Assembly: GCA_028866355.1 (NCBI GenBank)
Contig: JAGWIH010000071.1
Span: forward strand, 1 to 9,466
Length of the DNA: 9,466 nt
Reading direction: 5' to 3'
DNA from: Alphaproteobacteria bacterium
GTDB lineage: Bacteria > Pseudomonadota > Alphaproteobacteria > ATCC43930 > CGMCC-115725
Part shown: positions 6,542 through 9,466 of the stretch, one piece after another
How positions within the stretch are numbered: position 1 is the stretch's first letter
How the letters are laid out: every line of letters starts with the position of its first letter
Notes under the pieces: model-generated
Database searches by the model: none
Seen by the model: the letters and a program-made list of their open reading frames with translations, nothing else
What the model was told of the DNA's origin: nothing
Position numbers and translations under genes: made by a program

Positions 6542-6981
6542 TGGCGTTGCAGGCAATGGGAAAGCTGGCCGAACGGCAGGTCGAGGAGGCGCAGCGGCGG
6601 TGGGCGATTCTCGCCAAGCAGTGCGCCGCGGCGCGCCACAAGCTTCAACTGCTTCGGCAATACGGCGACAGTTATCGCGCTCAGCTCGAGGATGGCGGTC
6701 GGCGGGGCGTGATCGCATCCCAGGCGGCGTCGGTCGCGGCCTTCATCCGCCGCGTGGCCGACGTGGTGGCACGTGAAGAGGTGCAGGTCCGGCAGCTCGA
6801 AGGCGCCTGCGAGCGCGAATGGGCCGATCTGGTCGATGCTCGCCGCAATAAGCGCATGATCGAGATCCTGATGGAGCGCCAGATGCTGCGCGAGGCCGAA
6901 GAGGCGCTGCGCCGTAGCCAACACGAGATCGACGATCTGATCACACGGGCCGGCATCTTTGCCCCGGAATCGCGGGCATGA
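6541..6981 (+). CDS. fliJ: FliJ, central stalk of the flagellar export ATPase
   Basis: FliJ is a coiled-coil protein that inserts into the FliI ring like the gamma subunit of F1-ATPase and also contacts FlhA. The 146-residue product is almost wholly helical and charged, as expected. The first helix spans about 5-55 with QVEEAQRRWAILAKQC and LLRQYGDSYRAQL, the latter matching the family's L..Y...Y...L pattern. The second helix spans about 62-138 with REEVQVRQLEGACEREW and NKRMIEILMERQMLREAEE. Assignment rests on length, helix pattern and position after fliI, because the family is poorly conserved. ATG 6541 has AGGAG at 6529-6533, seven bases upstream; a TTG at 6538 is in frame but less likely. 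A non-coding gap of 103 bases follows. Confidence 0.88.
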   Translation: MALQAMGKLAERQVEEAQRRWAILAKQCAAARHKLQLLRQYGDSYRAQLEDGGRRGVIASQAASVAAFIRRVADVVAREEVQVRQLEGACEREWADLVDARRNKRMIEILMERQMLREAEEALRRSQHEIDDLITRAGIFAPESRA

Positions 6982-7084
6982 GCGGCCGTCTCCACGGGGC
7001 GCCGGCGCGGCGTTTGACCGGTAAAGCCTTGCGCAACCGCCGCTTTTGCGGCACTATATATTGCCAAAAACAGGAAAATCGGCA
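6982..7084 (+). promoter_or_regulatory. Intergenic gap fliJ-fliL, possible promoter region
   Basis: This is the only substantial gap between genes. It holds a GC palindrome at 6999-7008 (GCGCCGGCGC), TTGACC at 7014-7019, TAAAG at 7022-7026, the palindrome TTGCGCAA at 7029-7036, a hairpin at 7039-7052 and an AT-rich stretch at 7053-7062 (ACTATATATT). Three imperfect promoter readings exist. TAAAG with GCCGCTTT at 7039-7046 is sigma-28-like but two bases too close. GGCAC at 7050-7054 with TTGC at 7061-7064 is sigma-54-like but one base too wide. TATATT at 7057-7062 is a free-standing -10-like box without a well-spaced -35. None is convincing alone. AGGA at 7072-7075 is the fliL ribosome binding site. 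Confidence 0.35.
7039..7052 (+). other. Short perfect hairpin with TTTT loop
   Basis: GCCGC at 7039-7043 pairs perfectly with GCGGC at 7048-7052 around a TTTT loop. There is no T-tract after it, so it is not a standard intrinsic terminator. It might be an RNA processing or stabilising element between the fliJ and fliL parts of the transcript. Confidence 0.35.
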
Positions 7085-7615
7085 ATGGCAGCCATAACAC
7101 GCGATCCCCCCGCGGCGCGCCGGCGCACGCGCAAGACCAGCCGCTGGCTCGTCATGCTGCTGGGGCTGGTCGTGATCGCCGCGGGCGCTGCCGGCGGCTG
7201 GCATTACTGGCAGCGCCGCCAGGCGACCGCCGCCGCGGCGCCGCCGCAGCCGATCTACGTCGTCATCAAGCCTTTTGTCGTCACGACGCTCGACGACAAC
7301 CAGGCAACGCGCTTCGTGCAGGTCGGCGTCGATCTCGAGGTCGCCGACAAGGCAGCGAAGGCGCGTGTCGAACAGGTGCTGCCGGCGATCCAAGACGCCA
7401 TCCGCCTTCAGATTCTGCAAAGCAAGGTTTCCGAGGTGACCTCGCCGCAAGGCGTCGAGCAGCTGCGCAAGCTTCTGATCGCCCAAGCCAACAGCACGGT
7501 CAACGCGGTTTTGCCGCTGCGGGCCGATCCGCACGCACCGAATCCGAAGCCAAACCAGACGGCCGCGACGCTGCCGGTGCGCAACGTCTTTTTCACCGAG
7601 CTCGTCGTCGAATGA
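7085..7615 (+). CDS. fliL: FliL, flagellar basal body and stator-associated protein
   Basis: FliL is a single-pass inner-membrane protein that forms a ring around the stator and supports motor output. The 176-residue product has a basic cytoplasmic N-terminus (residues 1-20), one membrane helix at about 21-40, and a periplasmic domain. That domain starts with YVVIKPFVVTT, continues RFVQVGVDLEV, and ends with VRNVFFTELVVE, the classic FliL C-terminus. A Pro/Ala/Asn-rich stretch at about 146-163 lies between the last helix and the final strand and looks like an inserted loop. ATG 7085 has AGGA nine bases upstream; a TTG at 7046 is in frame, but the residues it would add fall in the hairpin region and are not FliL-like. 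Its stop overlaps the fliO start as ATGA, so the two are probably coupled. Confidence 0.92.
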   Translation: MAAITRDPPAARRRTRKTSRWLVMLLGLVVIAAGAAGGWHYWQRRQATAAAAPPQPIYVVIKPFVVTTLDDNQATRFVQVGVDLEVADKAAKARVEQVLPAIQDAIRLQILQSKVSEVTSPQGVEQLRKLLIAQANSTVNAVLPLRADPHAPNPKPNQTAATLPVRNVFFTELVVE

Positions 7616-8010
7616 CCGGTCTTGGCGGCTTGACGTCGGATCCGAACCACGCCGCGGTCTTTAGTGGGTTGATGCCGCTGCTTGTCGGCATGGGCGTGGT
7701 TGTGCTCGTTCTCAGTGGTCTGCTTTGGCTGATTCGCCGGCGCTTCGGCGTCGCCGGTCCGGCGAAGATCGATTGTGCCGTCGTGGGCGGCCTCGCCGTC
7801 GGTCCGCGCGAGCGGCTCGTCGTCGTCCGCGTCGAAGGCAAGCGCTTGCTGCTCGGCATTACCAGCAGCGCAATCGGTCTGCTGTGCGAGCTGCCGGAGG
7901 TTGCCGCCGCGCCGACGGCACCGGCGCCGGCCGGTTTCGCCGGAGCCTTGGCGCAGGCCTTCGACCGCTGGCGCGGCGCCAAGCCGTTGGATGGCGCCCA
8001 TGCGCCATAG
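7612..8010 (+). CDS. fliO: FliO, flagellar export gate assembly protein
   Basis: FliO is a small membrane protein that helps FliP form its pentamer during export gate assembly and is then dispensable for the gate itself. The 132-residue product has a short periplasmic N-terminus, one membrane helix at about 18-41 (LLVGMGVVVLVLSGLLWLI), basic residues RRR just after it, and a cytoplasmic domain. That domain includes GPRERLVVVRVEGKRLLLGI, the most conserved FliO segment. An Ala/Pro-rich tail follows (about 98-110). The start ATG overlaps the fliL stop by four bases, and the stop overlaps the fliP start by 11 bases. FliO is weakly conserved, but sequence and position agree. Confidence 0.9.
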   Translation: MTGLGGLTSDPNHAAVFSGLMPLLVGMGVVVLVLSGLLWLIRRRFGVAGPAKIDCAVVGGLAVGPRERLVVVRVEGKRLLLGITSSAIGLLCELPEVAAAPTAPAPAGFAGALAQAFDRWRGAKPLDGAHAP

Positions 8011-8749
8011 AAAAATTCTGCTGGCCGCCGCCGGATTGATCCTCCTGCCGGCCGCCGCCTACGCCGCGCCGGCCGGCCTCGACGCCCTAATCGCCACGCC
8101 GACAGGTCATGGCGCCGTGTCCTATACGGTGCCGATCCAGATCCTGTTGTTCATGACCGGGTTGGTGTTCCTGCCGGCCGTGCTGTTGGCGATGACGTCG
8201 TTCACCCGCATCATCATCGTGCTCTCGCTGTTGCGCCAGGCGCTCGGCCTGACGCAGACGCCGCCCAATCAGATCTTGGTCGGCTTGGCGCTGTTCCTCA
8301 CCATGTTCGTCATGGCACCGGTGTTCAACCAGGTAAACACCGCCGCGTTGCAGCCGCTGCTGCAGAACAAGATCTCGGTCGAAGAGGCGGCGACGCGCGC
8401 CGAGCCCGAGCTCAAATCGTTTATGCTCCGGCAGACGCGGTCGGACGATCTCGGCATGTTCGTCAAGATCGCCGGCGGCCAGACCTACGACAAGGCCGAG
8501 GACGTGCCGATGCGCCTGGTGGCACCGGCCTTTCTGACGTCCGAGCTGCGGACTGCGTTCCAAATTGGCTTTCTCATTTTCCTGCCGTTCATGGTGATCG
8601 ATATCGTCGTCGCGGCGGTGATGATGTCGCTGGGCATGATGCTGTTGTCGCCGGTGACGGTGTCACTGCCGCTCAAGCTCATGGTGTTCGTGCTGGTCAA
8701 CGGCTGGATGCTGGTAATCGGTTCGCTGGCGCAAGGGTTCTTCTCGTGA
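8000..8749 (+). CDS. fliP: FliP, flagellar type III export gate protein
   Basis: FliP forms, with FliQ and FliR, the helical export channel in the basal body. The 249-residue product has the usual length. It has a signal peptide (basic MRHRK, hydrophobic 6-18, likely cleavage after YA at residue 22), as known for FliP. Both FliP signatures are present: MTSFTRIIIVLSLLRQALG at 65-83 with TPPNQILVGLALFLT after it, and FLIFLPFMVIDIVVAAVMMS at 191-210, followed by LGMMLLSP. A periplasmic domain lies between (about 113-175). Met residues are frequent in the pore-lining parts, as in other members. ATG 8000 was chosen; ATG 7991 is in frame and would add three residues. Both lie inside the end of fliO, so translation is likely coupled. 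Confidence 0.96.
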   Translation: MRHRKILLAAAGLILLPAAAYAAPAGLDALIATPTGHGAVSYTVPIQILLFMTGLVFLPAVLLAMTSFTRIIIVLSLLRQALGLTQTPPNQILVGLALFLTMFVMAPVFNQVNTAALQPLLQNKISVEEAATRAEPELKSFMLRQTRSDDLGMFVKIAGGQTYDKAEDVPMRLVAPAFLTSELRTAFQIGFLIFLPFMVIDIVVAAVMMSLGMMLLSPVTVSLPLKLMVFVLVNGWMLVIGSLAQGFFS

Positions 8750-9018
8750 ACCTGACCGCCGACATGCTGACGCTCGCCGCCAGCCACATGTTGATGCAAG
8801 CGCTGATCCTGGTGACGCCGCCGCTCGTCGCCGTCTTGCTGGTCGGCCTGGCGGTCAGCCTCTTTCAGGTGGGCATGCGCATGACCGATCTGACCCTGGG
8901 GTTCGTGCCGCGCTTTGCAATCATCCTGTTGGTCACGGCGCTGACGCTGCCGTGGATGGGCACGCGGCTATCGGCCTATTTCGTGTCCAACGTGGCGCAG
9001 GCCGCCGACCGGCCTTAG
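8746..9018 (+). CDS. fliQ: FliQ, flagellar type III export gate protein
   Basis: FliQ is the small two-helix subunit of the export channel that packs around FliP and FliR. The 90-residue product has two hydrophobic hairpin helices, about 16-41 and 53-74. The conserved connecting segment is FQVGMRMTDLTLGFVPRF, which matches the family pattern ending in T-L-x-F-x-P-K/R; the usual Q-I-x-E before it is replaced by MRMTD. The start is GTG 8746, overlapping the fliP stop as GTGA, with AAGGG at 8733-8737, eight bases upstream. Six bases separate its stop from fliR. Length and order are standard for flagellar clusters. Confidence 0.95.
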   Translation: MNLTADMLTLAASHMLMQALILVTPPLVAVLLVGLAVSLFQVGMRMTDLTLGFVPRFAIILLVTALTLPWMGTRLSAYFVSNVAQAADRP

Positions 9019-9024
9019 ACGCCC

Positions 9025-9466
9025 ATGCTCGCCCTCACCGACGGCGACATCGCGCACTGGCTGGGCCTGTTGATCTGGCCATTGCTGCGCGGCCTGGCGC
9101 TGTTCGCTTTCGCGCCGGCCTTCGGCTCAAGCGCGGTTCCGGCGCCGGTGAAGGTCGCGCTCGGCCTGGCGGTGGCGGCGATCATCGGCGGCGTTGCCGG
9201 GCCGATGGCGCCGCTCGATCTGTCCTGGCGGACGATCGTGCTGGTTTTTGAGCAAATCCTGGTCGGCGCTGCGATCGGCTTCGCGATGCGCGTCACGCTG
9301 TCGGTGATGGCGTTCGCCGGCGATCTCAGCGGCCTGCAGATGGGATTCGGCTTCGCCACGCTGCTCAATCCGCAGGTCGGCGTGCCGATGCCGGCGATGG
9401 CCGATTTTTTCGATCTGCTCGGCACCGTGCTGTTCCTGGCGATCGGCGGCCACCTGTTGCTGATCG
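9025..9466 (+). CDS. fliR: FliR, flagellar type III export gate protein (partial, C-terminus outside window)
   Basis: FliR is the single-copy subunit that completes the FliP-FliQ-FliR channel. The frame from ATG 9025 stays open to the window end and gives 147 of an expected 255 or so residues. Family features are the N-terminal helix with LRGLALFAFAPAFGSSAVPA and VKVALGLAVAAII at 21-54, the EQILVGAAIGFAMRV helix at about 76-89, and the FAGDLSGLQMGFGFATLLNP block at about 97-116, which matches the family's G...G.QMGF.....-DP. It follows fliQ by six bases and has no strong Shine-Dalgarno site. In most clusters flhB comes next; that would lie outside the window. The cut is caused by the window edge. 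Confidence 0.95.
   Translation, partial: MLALTDGDIAHWLGLLIWPLLRGLALFAFAPAFGSSAVPAPVKVALGLAVAAIIGGVAGPMAPLDLSWRTIVLVFEQILVGAAIGFAMRVTLSVMAFAGDLSGLQMGFGFATLLNPQVGVPMPAMADFFDLLGTVLFLAIGGHLLLI

Noticed and set aside
7039..7052. Intrinsic terminator after fliJ
   Set aside because: The stem is only five base pairs and no run of T follows it; the T residues are in the loop.
7050..7064. Sigma-54 type -24/-12 promoter
   Set aside because: GGCAC and TTGC are present, but the distance between the GG and GC dinucleotides is 11 bases; the normally strict value is 10. Kept only as part of the gap description.
7046..7084. TTG start giving a FliL with 13 more residues
   Set aside because: The added residues come from the hairpin and AT-rich part of the gap, there is no ribosome binding site in front of the TTG, and ATG 7085 has AGGA at a normal distance.
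1..9466. Virulence-type (injectisome) secretion system instead of a flagellum
   Set aside because: FlhA, FliI, FliP, FliQ and FliR have injectisome relatives, but FliA, MotA/MotB, FliL, FliO and FliJ in the same block make the flagellar assignment clear.

Overview
The window is one strand-consistent block of flagellar genes, all on the + strand. It comes from a high-GC bacterium, most likely a member of the Pseudomonadota. The order is flhA (3' part) - fliA - motA/motC type - motB/motD type - small two-helix membrane protein - fliH - fliI - fliJ - fliL - fliO - fliP - fliQ - fliR (5' part). The sequence starts inside flhA and ends inside fliR, so both outer genes are cut by the window and are not broken genes. 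I cannot fix the taxon more closely. Codon style would fit Alphaproteobacteria or a high-GC beta- or gammaproteobacterium.

Region by region: (1) 2-1516 encodes the export-gate protein FlhA from its fifth or so membrane segment to the C-terminus. (2) 1553-2308 encodes a sigma-28 family factor (FliA) with an unusual region 2; a 19-codon reading frame with a very good ribosome binding site bridges flhA and fliA. (3) 2312-4081 encodes a MotA-MotB stator pair that resembles the MotC/MotD branch. (4) 4099-4404 encodes a 101-residue membrane protein that I do not recognise. (5) 4404-6981 encodes the soluble export apparatus FliH, FliI and FliJ (stator, ATPase, central stalk). (6) 6982-7084 is the only sizeable non-coding gap and holds a small hairpin and an AT-rich patch. 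(7) 7085-9466 encodes FliL and the export-gate membrane proteins FliO, FliP, FliQ and FliR.

Genes overlap or are separated by at most about 36 bases, except at the 103-base gap before fliL. The layout therefore looks like one or two operons. Together the products make most of the flagellar type III export machine (FlhA, FliH, FliI, FliJ, FliO, FliP, FliQ, FliR), the torque-generating stator (MotA/B, with FliL as stator-associated protein) and the late-gene sigma factor. Some usual neighbours are missing: flhF/flhG between flhA and fliA, and fliM/fliN between fliL and fliO.

I see no RNA genes, insertion sequences, CRISPR arrays or phage genes. I found no convincing wholly new system. The best leads are the unrecognised small membrane protein between motB and fliH, the divergent promoter-binding region of FliA, the leader frame and hairpin before fliA, and the regulatory gap before fliL.
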